NCBI GenBank assembly: GCA_014239625.1
Contig: JAAZYN010000211.1
Location: forward strand, 1-6,560
DNA length: 6,560 bases
Reading direction: 5' to 3'
Source: Myxococcales bacterium
GTDB lineage: Bacteria; Myxococcota_A; UBA9042; PHBI01; JAAZYN01
Notes under the pieces: generated by a model
What the model saw: the letters and a program-made list of their open reading frames with translations, nothing else
Databases searched by the model: none
What the model was told of the DNA's origin: nothing
Part shown: piece by piece, positions 1-6,560 of the stretch
How the letters are laid out: every line of letters starts with the position of its first letter
Position numbering within the stretch: position 1 is the first letter of the stretch
Position numbers and translations under genes: made by a program

Positions 1-776
<776 letters not shown>

Positions 777-780
<4 letters not shown>

Positions 781-1265
781 CGCGCTATCGCATCGCCGGG
801 ATCACCGCTGAGACTCGCGCCCGCCGGGAGGCGCTGCCGGGCGTGTTCGCGATCACCATCGACGAGCGCACCATCGAGGTCCTCGCCGAGCGCGACCCGC
901 AGGGGCGCTGGCGGATCCAGATGCCGGACGGGACGACGCACCTGGCCTCGGTGACGCGTGACGGCGCCGACCGCTGGGTGCAGGCGTCGGGGGCGGCCTT
1001 GCGCGCCGAGGAGGCCAGCGGGGTCGCCGGCGGTGTGGAGCAGGACGCGGATCTCGGGGCGCCGATGCCGGGCAAGGTGTGGAAGGTCCTGGTCACCCCC
1101 GGGGACGCTGTAGAGGCCGGGCAGACGCTCATCATCATCGAAGCGATGAAGATGGAGCACGCCATCAAGGCTCCCCGCGGCGGCGTGGTCAGCGCGGTGC
1201 TGGCGCGCGAGGAGGAGATGGTGGAGCCGGGTCATCCGCTGGTCACCCTGGAGGACGAAGAGTGA
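777..1265 (+). CDS. Biotin carboxyl carrier protein with N-terminal BT-like region
   Basis: A 162-residue cytoplasmic carrier that holds the biotin shuttled between the carboxylase and carboxyltransferase active sites. Residues about 94-160 form a biotinyl/lipoyl domain: GAPMPGKVWKVLV, then the biotinylation motif EAMKMEH with Lys125 as the modified residue, then a second half-barrel ending in PLVTLEDEE. Residues about 20-75 are beta-rich (FAITIDERTIEVL, RWRIQMPDG) and resemble the BT domain that links carboxylase and carrier in fused methylcrotonyl/propionyl-CoA carboxylase alpha chains. Its ATG overlaps the preceding stop as ATGA (777-780), with GGAGG 6 nt upstream. Carboxylase plus this protein therefore look like an alpha chain divided at the start of the BT domain. 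The acyl-CoA substrate is inferred from the HMG-CoA lyase gene that follows. Confidence 0.93.
1250..1254 (+). promoter_or_regulatory. Ribosome binding site deciding the GTG start of HMG-CoA lyase
   Basis: GGAGG ends 7 nt before GTG 1262. This favours the GTG start over the in-frame ATG at 1292, which has no comparable site directly upstream and would begin right at the MVTEVGPRDG motif. Confidence 0.7.
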
Positions 1266-2218
1266 GCTCGCGGCCCCATGACAAGTACGTGATGGTGACC
1301 GAGGTGGGGCCACGAGACGGCCTCCAAAATCAGCCTGCCCCCATCCCGACGGAGGCCAAGGTGAACTTGGTCGAGGGCCTGGCGCGGGCGGGTTTCAAGC
1401 AGCTCGAGTGCAGCAGCTTCGTTCACCCCAGGCGGGTGCCCGCGATGGCCGACGCCGAGGCCGTCTTCGAGTCCATGGCGCGCCTCGCCGGGACGCGCTA
1501 CGTCGCGTTGGTGCCGAACATGCGGGGCTATGAGCGAGCCCGCAGCGTCGACTGCGATGCGGTGGCCGTGTTCACCGCCGCCAGCGAGGCCTTCACCCAG
1601 CGCAACATCAACATGACGGTCGAGGGGAGCCTCCACCGTTTCGAGCCGGTCGCCAAGGCGGCGGCCCGTGACGGGGTGGCGCTCCGGGGCTACGTCAGCA
1701 CGGTGTTCTGCTGCCCCTTCGCCGGCCCGGTGGCTCCGGAGGCGGTGGTCCCGGTGGTTCAGCGGTTGTTGGATATGGGCTGTTACGAGGTGAGCCTGGG
1801 CGACACCATCGGGGTAGGGCGCCCGGACGATACGCGGCGCCTGCTGGACATCGTGCTGGCGCGGTTCGAGGTGGACACCATCGCGATGCATTTTCACGAC
1901 ACCTGGGGCATGGGCACCGCGAACCTGCTGGCGTCGCTCGACTACGGTGTCTGGAAATACGACAGCTCCGCCGGTGGCCTGGGTGGGTGCCCGTATGCGC
2001 CCGACGCCACCGGCAACGTGGCGACCGAGGATGTCCTGTATCTGTTGGATGGCCTCGGCTGGGACACGGGGGTCTCGCTCGAGGCGGTGGTGCACGCGGT
2101 CAGCGCGCTGGCAGAGCACCTCGACTACCGGCTGCCTGGCCGGGTGTACAACGCGACACGTGCGACTCAGCGGCGCGAGGCTCTGGACGCGGCGGCGAGC
2201 TCGGGAGGGCAAGCATGA
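1262..2218 (+). CDS. mvaB: Hydroxymethylglutaryl-CoA lyase
   Basis: This enzyme cleaves (S)-3-hydroxy-3-methylglutaryl-CoA into acetoacetate and acetyl-CoA, the final step of leucine breakdown. From the GTG start it has 318 residues, close to the usual bacterial length of about 300. It is a DRE-TIM metallolyase barrel: EVGPRDGLQN contains Arg18 and Asp19 (equivalent to human Arg41/Asp42), LECSSFVHP supplies Glu49, the metal-binding pair is His210 and His212 in MHFHDTWG, and the signature SAGGLGGCPYAPDATGN carries the catalytic-loop Cys243 and Asn252. The spacing of the His pair, Cys and Asn matches the human enzyme as I recall it, so all known active-site residues are present. The start overlaps the carrier stop as GTGA, and the stop overlaps the next gene as ATGA. 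The frame stays open upstream to 1079, but that part is a shadow of the carrier gene. Isopropylmalate/homocitrate synthase-type relatives are excluded by the GGLGGCPYAPDATGN signature. Confidence 0.96.
   Translation: MSSRPHDKYVMVTEVGPRDGLQNQPAPIPTEAKVNLVEGLARAGFKQLECSSFVHPRRVPAMADAEAVFESMARLAGTRYVALVPNMRGYERARSVDCDAVAVFTAASEAFTQRNINMTVEGSLHRFEPVAKAAARDGVALRGYVSTVFCCPFAGPVAPEAVVPVVQRLLDMGCYEVSLGDTIGVGRPDDTRRLLDIVLARFEVDTIAMHFHDTWGMGTANLLASLDYGVWKYDSSAGGLGGCPYAPDATGNVATEDVLYLLDGLGWDTGVSLEAVVHAVSALAEHLDYRLPGRVYNATRATQRREALDAAASSGGQA
2204..2208 (+). promoter_or_regulatory. Ribosome binding site of the small unknown gene
   Basis: GGAGG within gggagggc lies 6 nt before ATG 2215, at the end of the HMG-CoA lyase gene. 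It selects this ATG among several possible upstream starts in the same open frame, which reaches back to 1987. Confidence 0.75.
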
Positions 2219-2718
2219 TCTCTTCGGATGGGTTGAGCCGCGACCAGTTCATGCCGATCTGGCGCGACGCGATGTGGGCGACCACGTCGCTGCTCGAGCG
2301 GGCGCGGCTGGTGCTGGAGTTGGGGCGGTTGGATGTCCGCGACAGCCCGGAGGGGGCCGCGCCGCTCATCGTGGCATACGTCGAGGGGCTCGACACGCCG
2401 TTCGTGCTCCTGCAGTTGGAGTCTGCGCCGACGGTCGACCAACCGTCCATCCGCAACGCGTTCTCGCTGCGGCTGGCGGAGATGGGCGCCAGCGAGCTCT
2501 TCGTCATGTTGACCATCAAGGGCGGCCGTTTTGGGGGCGTACAGAACTACCTGCTCAGCGTGTGGGCGGAGTCCACGGAGGGTGAGGTCGGCTGCTGGGT
2601 GATGCCGTTCAGGCACACCAACCGTGGGTTGCAGCAGGCCCCACCGCTGCCGCCGCCGAATCCCCGCGAGACCGAGATCGCCAAGCGCCTCGCGGGCCTG
2701 CTCAAGCCGCGGCACTGA
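2215..2718 (+). CDS. Hypothetical protein in the carboxylase/HMG-CoA lyase operon
   Basis: I do not recognise this 167-residue protein. It has no signal peptide and no membrane segment, so it is probably cytoplasmic. Residues about 11-40 look helical (WRDAMWATTSLLERARLVLELG). They are followed by alternating hydrophobic stretches that look like beta strands: LIVAYVEG (51-58), FVLLQLES (63-70), ELFVMLTIKGG (94-104) and YLLSVWAES (112-120). A proline-rich linker, APPLPPPNP (142-150), precedes a short basic helix at the C terminus. This suggests a compact alpha/beta fold. The GGAGG and the ATGA overlap with HMG-CoA lyase support it as a true gene, translationally coupled to the operon; it was the last gene added before the convergent protease gene. 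A carboxylase accessory or regulatory role would be a guess from position only. Confidence 0.82.
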   Translation: MISSDGLSRDQFMPIWRDAMWATTSLLERARLVLELGRLDVRDSPEGAAPLIVAYVEGLDTPFVLLQLESAPTVDQPSIRNAFSLRLAEMGASELFVMLTIKGGRFGGVQNYLLSVWAESTEGEVGCWVMPFRHTNRGLQQAPPLPPPNPRETEIAKRLAGLLKPRH

Positions 2719-2743
2719 TCTGGCCAGCGCGGCGGGGCTGCCG

Positions 2744-3817
2744 TCAAAACTCCGCGTGTTTTCCGCGCTGGATCTCTTCGATGACGTTGTCGATCAGCAC
2801 GACGCCCTTAGGCACTCGAGTCCCGTCGTCGGCGTCATCGGGTGCGCCCGGGTAGACGATGGCGGCTCGGGCCCGGGTTCGACCCATGATCGTGAGGAGC
2901 TCCGTCAGCGGGCTGTCCGCGACCGCAACGGCCACGTTCCGGTCGAGCAGGTCGCGCAGCTGGATCGGTCGATCGCCCAGCTCCAGCGCCGCGAGCACCG
3001 GCTCGCGGTAGAGCACGCCGAGGATGCGCTCGCCAAAGGTCACGGGTACCGCGCGGGCGCCGCTGTCCTGGCGCAGCGCGTCGGCCACGGTGTGGAGATC
3101 GTCGGTGAGCCCGAAGATGCGTCGCACCGGCATCATCACGTCTTTGACCAGGCGCTCGCCGATGATGTTGCGGATGATGACGGTCCGCTCTTCGGAGGTG
3201 GCGGCGACGTAGATGAAGGCGCCGATGATGCCGAGCCAGAGGTCTCCCTCCCAGAACGCGGTGACCACCAGCCCCACGGCGATGAAGCGCCCTAACTTGG
3301 CGGCCATGGTGGTCGCGCGGACGCGCCCCATCCAGCCGGTCAGCGCGGCGCGGAGGATACGCCCGCCGTCCAGTGGGAAGGCGGGGATCAGGTTGCCGAG
3401 GCCCAAGATGAGGTTCAGCTGAGCGAAGCGCACCAGCGTGTTGCCGCTGCTCACCGCGGACAGCGCCCAGGCGGCGGCCGCGAGCATCAAGCTCACCGCG
3501 GGCCCGGCGAAGGCGATGAGGAGATCTTGTCGCGGGGTCGTATCGGCGTCCTCGATCAGCGCCGCGCCACCGATCGGCAGCAGCACGATCTCGCGGGTCC
3601 CTATTTTGAAGCGTCGCGCGACCAGGGCGTGACCCAGCTCGTGGAGCAGCACGCTGCCGAAAACCAACGCCGCGACGAGCAGCGTCACCAATAACGTGGT
3701 GACGGGGTCGCTGTTTCGGCCGTAGAACAAGCCCACCAGCCCGATCATCACGAACAGGGTGACATGAACTTTGATGGGGATTCCGGCCAGCCGGCCGATG
3801 GTGAGAGACCAGCGCAT
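2744..3817 (-). CDS. Site-2 protease family (M50) intramembrane zinc metalloprotease with two CBS domains
   Basis: A 357-residue multi-pass membrane protease that would cut transmembrane substrates such as anti-sigma factors within the bilayer; its substrate here is unknown. Counting from the ATG at 3817, hydrophobic segments lie at about 18-32, 40-58, 98-122, 132-147 and 176-205. The active site is HELGH (His59, Glu60, His63) inside the second hydrophobic stretch, and the third zinc ligand is Asp150 in NLIPAFPLDGGR. Residues 222-280 and 290-352 form a CBS-domain pair, which in this family often senses adenine nucleotides. The second CBS domain is interrupted by an acidic loop (DDADDG, about 328-332). 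The catalytic residues are intact. The start is uncertain: in-frame GTG 3838 and TTG 3829 lie just upstream and no candidate has a clear ribosome binding site; I chose ATG 3817 because conserved sequence (MRWSLTIGRLAGIPI) begins there. The gene converges on the operon with 25 bases between ends. The open frame continues far upstream (to 5086), but that part is antisense to the aminomutase gene. Confidence 0.93.
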   Translation of the reverse strand: MRWSLTIGRLAGIPIKVHVTLFVMIGLVGLFYGRNSDPVTTLLVTLLVAALVFGSVLLHELGHALVARRFKIGTREIVLLPIGGAALIEDADTTPRQDLLIAFAGPAVSLMLAAAAWALSAVSSGNTLVRFAQLNLILGLGNLIPAFPLDGGRILRAALTGWMGRVRATTMAAKLGRFIAVGLVVTAFWEGDLWLGIIGAFIYVAATSEERTVIIRNIIGERLVKDVMMPVRRIFGLTDDLHTVADALRQDSGARAVPVTFGERILGVLYREPVLAALELGDRPIQLRDLLDRNVAVAVADSPLTELLTIMGRTRARAAIVYPGAPDDADDGTRVPKGVVLIDNVIEEIQRGKHAEF

Positions 3818-3844
3818 CTTGATGAACAAGGTGCTCACGGCCCG

Positions 3845-5011
3845 GTGCCAGGTCAACAAGGGCCGCCTGGGGCGGCGCTCTCCGCGATCGCCCGCGATGT
3901 CGCCGGGGAGACCCCGCGTCCCGCCGCCTTCGCCGAGGTCCCAGCCGCCGACTGGACCAGCTGGCGTTGGCAGCAACGCAATCGCCTGCGCGCCGTTGCG
4001 GACCTGGAGCGCGTCATCGAGCTGACATCCGGTGAGCGCGACGCCTTCGAGGCCACGTCGGGTCGCTTTCGGGTCGCGGTGACGCCGTATTATGCGGCGC
4101 TCATGGATCCGGTCGATCCGGCCTGTCCGGTCCGCAGGCAGGCGGTGCCGAGCGCGGCGGAGCTGACCGTGGGGCCATGGGATCGTCAGGATCCGTTGGG
4201 CGAGGAGCGCTTCCTCGTGGCGCCAGGCTTGACCCACCGCTATCCGGACCGGGCGCTGTGGTACGTGACCCACAACTGCCCTGTCTACTGCCGCCACTGC
4301 ACACGCAAGCGCAAGGTGGCGGATCCGACCTCGGCGACCTCTCGTCCCCAGTGGGACGCCGCGCTGGCCTACCTGGCCTCTCACCCCGAGGTTCGTGACG
4401 TGCTGGTCAGCGGCGGTGATCCGCTGTCTCTGTCGGACGACCGTCTGCTCGCCGTCGTCTCGGCGCTGCGACGCATCCCGCACATCGAGGTCATCCGGCT
4501 GTGCACGCGCAACCCGGTGACGCTCCCGTTCCGCTTCACCGAGGACCTGGTGCGTCGCCTGGCGAGTCTGGGCCCGCTGTTTGTTCATACCCACTTCAAT
4601 CATCCCCGCGAGTGCACGCCGGAGGCGGCTCGTTGTCTGCGGCGGCTGGCCGACGCGGGCCTGTCGACGGCCAACCAGATGGTGCTCTTGTCGGGGATCA
4701 ACGACGACGTGGCCACCGTCAAGCGCGTCAACCACTGGGTGCTGCGTCAGCGCTGTCGTCCCTATTACCTGTTCCAGGCCGATCTCGCGGAGGGGATTGG
4801 CCACTTCCGGACCCCGATTCAGGTGGGCCTCGACATCATCGCGGCGCTCCGCGGCCACACCTCGGGCATGGCGGTGCCGCATTACGTCGTCGACGCGCCG
4901 GGCGGGGGGGGCAAGGTGGCCTTGCTCCCGGACGCGGTCGTAGGTCGCGCCGACGGCGTGCTCACGGTGCGCAATTACCAGGGCAAGCTCTTCGAGTACC
5001 CGTTGGCCTGA
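3845..5011 (+). CDS. kamA: Radical-SAM lysine 2,3-aminomutase family protein (KamA-like), lacking the structural zinc site
   Basis: The family interconverts L-lysine and L-beta-lysine using SAM, a [4Fe-4S] cluster and PLP. From GTG 3845 it has 388 residues: a helical start (DWTSWRWQQRNRL, 36-48), then the cluster motif CPVYCRHC (Cys145, Cys149, Cys152) followed by TRKRKV, the SGGDPL motif (189-194) and the PLP-lysine motif DAPGGGGK with Lys357. Compared with Clostridium subterminale KamA as I remember it, numbering is offset by exactly 20. Arg136 and Arg154 match its Arg116 and Arg134, and Asp313 and Asp350 match Asp293 and Asp330, the two aspartates that recognise the lysine side chain. This favours lysine over glutamate 2,3-aminomutase, and DAPGGGGK argues against the EpmB type. 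The zinc site is gone: the Cys268 position is Asp288, and the chain ends at EYPLA before the C-terminal cysteine cluster. Start is uncertain; ATG 3764 is in frame but would overlap the divergent protease gene. No beta-lysine acetyltransferase gene is visible nearby. Confidence 0.88.
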   Translation: MPGQQGPPGAALSAIARDVAGETPRPAAFAEVPAADWTSWRWQQRNRLRAVADLERVIELTSGERDAFEATSGRFRVAVTPYYAALMDPVDPACPVRRQAVPSAAELTVGPWDRQDPLGEERFLVAPGLTHRYPDRALWYVTHNCPVYCRHCTRKRKVADPTSATSRPQWDAALAYLASHPEVRDVLVSGGDPLSLSDDRLLAVVSALRRIPHIEVIRLCTRNPVTLPFRFTEDLVRRLASLGPLFVHTHFNHPRECTPEAARCLRRLADAGLSTANQMVLLSGINDDVATVKRVNHWVLRQRCRPYYLFQADLAEGIGHFRTPIQVGLDIIAALRGHTSGMAVPHYVVDAPGGGGKVALLPDAVVGRADGVLTVRNYQGKLFEYPLA

Positions 5012-5073
5012 TAGCGGCTGTCGTCGTCGGTGATCTTGACGGGGGAGGGCTACCGGCGGACGATCTCCGAGAC

Positions 5074-6560
5074 ATGTCCGATCCAAGCGACCTCGATGAC
5101 CTGACCGAATGGCAGGGATTCAGTAAATCCGAGCGTGTTGTGGCGCTGCCTTCGCTGAGGTTGTGGGTGGAGAACCGCGAGCACGCGCGCCTTGACGAGC
5201 CGGTGGGTCGGGTGCGCGTCGACCACCTGATCGGTGAGGGTGACACGGGCTGGGTTCATTCGGCCTACCAGGTGGCCATCCGGCGCCGCGTGGCGGTGAA
5301 GGTTCCGCGGGTCGTCGTCGGCGGCGCGAACCGCTCTTCGTTGCTCAGCGAGGCGTGGGCTGCGGGCTCCCTGGACCATCCGAACGTCGCACGGGTTCAC
5401 ACCCTGGGGCTCGATGACGCCGGCCGCGCCATGGTGGTCATGCAATATATCGAGGGCAGCTCGTGGAGTGAGCTGATCGGCGACCCCAACCACCCCGGGT
5501 GGTCGACGCATCTGGCCGAGACGACCGCGGAGATGGGAGGCACGCTCGCCGGAGACTGCGCGACGGTCGCGGATCGCCGACCCGACAACGTGCGCATCTT
5601 GATGCAAGTGGCCAGCGCTGTTCAGCACGCCCACACCCACCGCGTCCTGCACTGCGATCTCAGGCCCGACAACGTCGTGGTGGGCGAGCTGGGTAAGGTC
5701 GCGATCACCGGCTGGAGCTCGGCGGTCTCCCTGGACGCGGACTCGGACTCGTGGCTGGAGCATTACGCCGAAGGCGATCGCGTGCCGCGAACGGGTGGGG
5801 GCGCTGCGCCGGAGATGCTCGCCGACGGCGGCGTGTTGTCGCCGGCCACCGACGTCTATCTGCTCGGCCGGATCTTGTGTGAGATCATGGCGGGCACGCT
5901 GGGTGACGGGGAGGAGTCGTCGACGCCTCACGTGGCGTTTCCGGACGACACCCCGCAGGCCCTGCAGAGCATCTGCCGCAAGGCGTTGTCACCGGATCGG
6001 GGCGCCCGTTATGAGAGCGCGGCCAAGTTCCGGGAGGCGCTGATGGGGTTCATGCGCCAACGCAAGGCGCGACAATATCTGGCCAAAGCGCGTCAGGCCA
6101 CGGACGCGCTCGCGCGGCTGGTCAATCGCGTCGGGCCCTCGCGGCAGCCTGAAGAGGCGTATCGGATCCATCAGGCGTACACCCGCGCCGAGCTGGGTTT
6201 TCAGCAGGCGCTGACGACCAGCGTGGACCGTGAGGTCATCGACGAGGGGATCGAGGACTGCCGGTTGTTGATGGCCGGATATGCGCTCGCCGTGGGTGAT
6301 CTGGAGCGGGCGGCCCAGTTCTTGGAGCGGGTGCCGACGCCTGCCCCGGAGCTGGTGAAGCGGCTGGCTTCCAAGCGCGCCGCTGACGTCGCCCTGGAGA
6401 GCGCGCTCCAGGCGGCTGAGGCTGCGCGCAAGTCCCAGCGATCGGGGCGTGTCGCTCAGCGGCTCAGGGGGCCATTATGCGGGCTCCTGCCCGGGGGGGC
6501 CCAGGTCGGGGTCGGGTCCATGGAGGGGCGGGGCGCGTGGTCCCCCGGCGACATCGACTA
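5074..6560 (+). CDS. Hanks-type Ser/Thr kinase-like protein, probable pseudokinase, 3' end outside window
   Basis: The frame from ATG 5074 is open to the window end, giving at least 495 residues. Residues about 50-325 form a protein-kinase fold: glycine loop GEGDTGWV (54-61), VAVK lysine (Lys76), helix-C Glu93 in SEAWAAGSLDHPN, catalytic loop HCDLRPDN (193-200), APE (245-247), DVYLLG (260-265) and the subdomain XI Arg312. Three positions are unusual: HRD is HCD (Cys194), the catalytic-loop Lys is Arg197, and the DFG/DWG motif is GWS (213-215), so the magnesium-binding Asp is Gly213. Asp195 and Asn200 remain. Loss of the DFG Asp usually abolishes or strongly weakens phosphotransfer, so a scaffold or regulator is likely. 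Residues about 330-460 are helical (YLAKARQATDALARL, ELGFQQAL, EAARKS) and resemble the TPR-like tail of myxobacterial kinases. No membrane segment is visible up to the edge. A weak start lacking a good ribosome binding site follows a 62-base gap after kamA. Residues after about 465 look unreliable. Confidence 0.88.
   Translation, partial: MSDPSDLDDLTEWQGFSKSERVVALPSLRLWVENREHARLDEPVGRVRVDHLIGEGDTGWVHSAYQVAIRRRVAVKVPRVVVGGANRSSLLSEAWAAGSLDHPNVARVHTLGLDDAGRAMVVMQYIEGSSWSELIGDPNHPGWSTHLAETTAEMGGTLAGDCATVADRRPDNVRILMQVASAVQHAHTHRVLHCDLRPDNVVVGELGKVAITGWSSAVSLDADSDSWLEHYAEGDRVPRTGGGAAPEMLADGGVLSPATDVYLLGRILCEIMAGTLGDGEESSTPHVAFPDDTPQALQSICRKALSPDRGARYESAAKFREALMGFMRQRKARQYLAKARQATDALARLVNRVGPSRQPEEAYRIHQAYTRAELGFQQALTTSVDREVIDEGIEDCRLLMAGYALAVGDLERAAQFLERVPTPAPELVKRLASKRAADVALESALQAAEAARKSQRSGRVAQRLRGPLCGLLPGGAQVGVGSMEGRGAWSPGDID
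6465..6560 (+). other. G-run-rich terminal stretch of doubtful quality
   Basis: This stretch has repeated G/C runs (including ccggggggg) and near-duplicate short units such as gtcggg gtcggg. Its translation in the kinase frame is glycine-rich with no resemblance to the helical sequence before it, and neither of the other two plus-strand frames gives recognisable sequence. It may contain indel errors or an incorrect join at a contig end, so the kinase reading frame should not be trusted here. Confidence 0.35.

Noticed and set aside
1232..2212. Long minus-strand open frame opposite HMG-CoA lyase
   Set aside because: High-GC antisense shadow: Arg/His-rich, no motif, and the plus strand has all HMG-CoA lyase residues.
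2700..2746. Terminator between the convergent operon and protease genes
   Set aside because: The 25-base gap and flanks contain only a short GCCGCGGC palindrome with no following T-run on either strand, so no intrinsic terminator can be supported.
3213..3632. Plus-strand small open frames opposite the protease gene
   Set aside because: They lie within the protease coding region, have no start signals or recognisable sequence, and are mirror frames of conserved protease sequence.
5036..5064. Possible promoter before the kinase: TTGACG, 17-base spacer, GACGAT
   Set aside because: The -35 matches well but the -10 matches only half of the consensus. One such match is expected by chance, and it would leave an almost leaderless transcript. 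Not strong enough to annotate.
3818..5086. Minus-strand open frame continuing about 420 codons upstream of the protease, suggesting a 780-residue fusion
   Set aside because: It is exactly antisense to the aminomutase gene, whose motifs are unmistakable. The antisense translation is Arg/His-rich with no domain pattern, and conserved protease sequence begins at 3817.
5050..5931. 293-codon minus-strand open frame opposite the kinase
   Set aside because: The plus-strand frame, open from 5074 to the window end, encodes ordered kinase motifs. The minus frame shows none.

Overview
The window is strongly GC-rich, densely packed bacterial DNA. The best taxonomic hint is the last gene: a Hanks-type kinase-like protein with the catalytic-region layout and helical C-terminal tail that I associate with Myxococcota (former Deltaproteobacteria) serine/threonine kinases. 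Carboxylase and HMG-CoA lyase genes in one tight operon also fit a myxobacterium-like degrader of leucine/isovalerate. This placement is inference from remembered family features, not from a search.

Layout. (1) Positions 1-2718, plus strand: a four-gene operon. It holds the 3' part of a biotin carboxylase gene, a biotin carboxyl carrier gene, 3-hydroxy-3-methylglutaryl-CoA lyase, and a small protein I do not recognise. Each junction is a 4-nt stop/start overlap preceded by a perfect GGAGG, so the genes look translationally coupled. The carboxylase is most simply read as methylcrotonyl-CoA carboxylase, because HMG-CoA lyase catalyses the last step of the same leucine pathway. The carboxyltransferase (beta) subunit, the hydratase and the dehydrogenase are not in the window. 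(2) Positions 2744-3817, minus strand, convergent with the operon: a site-2-type intramembrane metalloprotease with two CBS domains. (3) Positions 3845-5011, plus strand, divergent from the protease with almost no space between starts: a radical-SAM lysine 2,3-aminomutase-family protein. It keeps all the SAM, PLP and lysine-recognition residues I can place, but has lost the structural zinc site. (4) Positions 5074-6560, plus strand, running off the end: a protein-kinase fold with degraded catalytic motifs, a candidate pseudokinase, followed by a helical repeat-like region.

Both ends look suspicious. The first 70 or so bases are an A-rich stub plus (GCA)11(GCC)5, where a biotin carboxylase should have ordinary coding sequence. 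The last 90 or so bases are G-run-rich and encode no recognisable sequence. Both could be contig-end artefacts.

Most of the window is ordinary metabolism and housekeeping. I see no mobile element, CRISPR array, RNA gene or new multigene system. The points most worth a second look are the pseudokinase signature and the zinc-less aminomutase.
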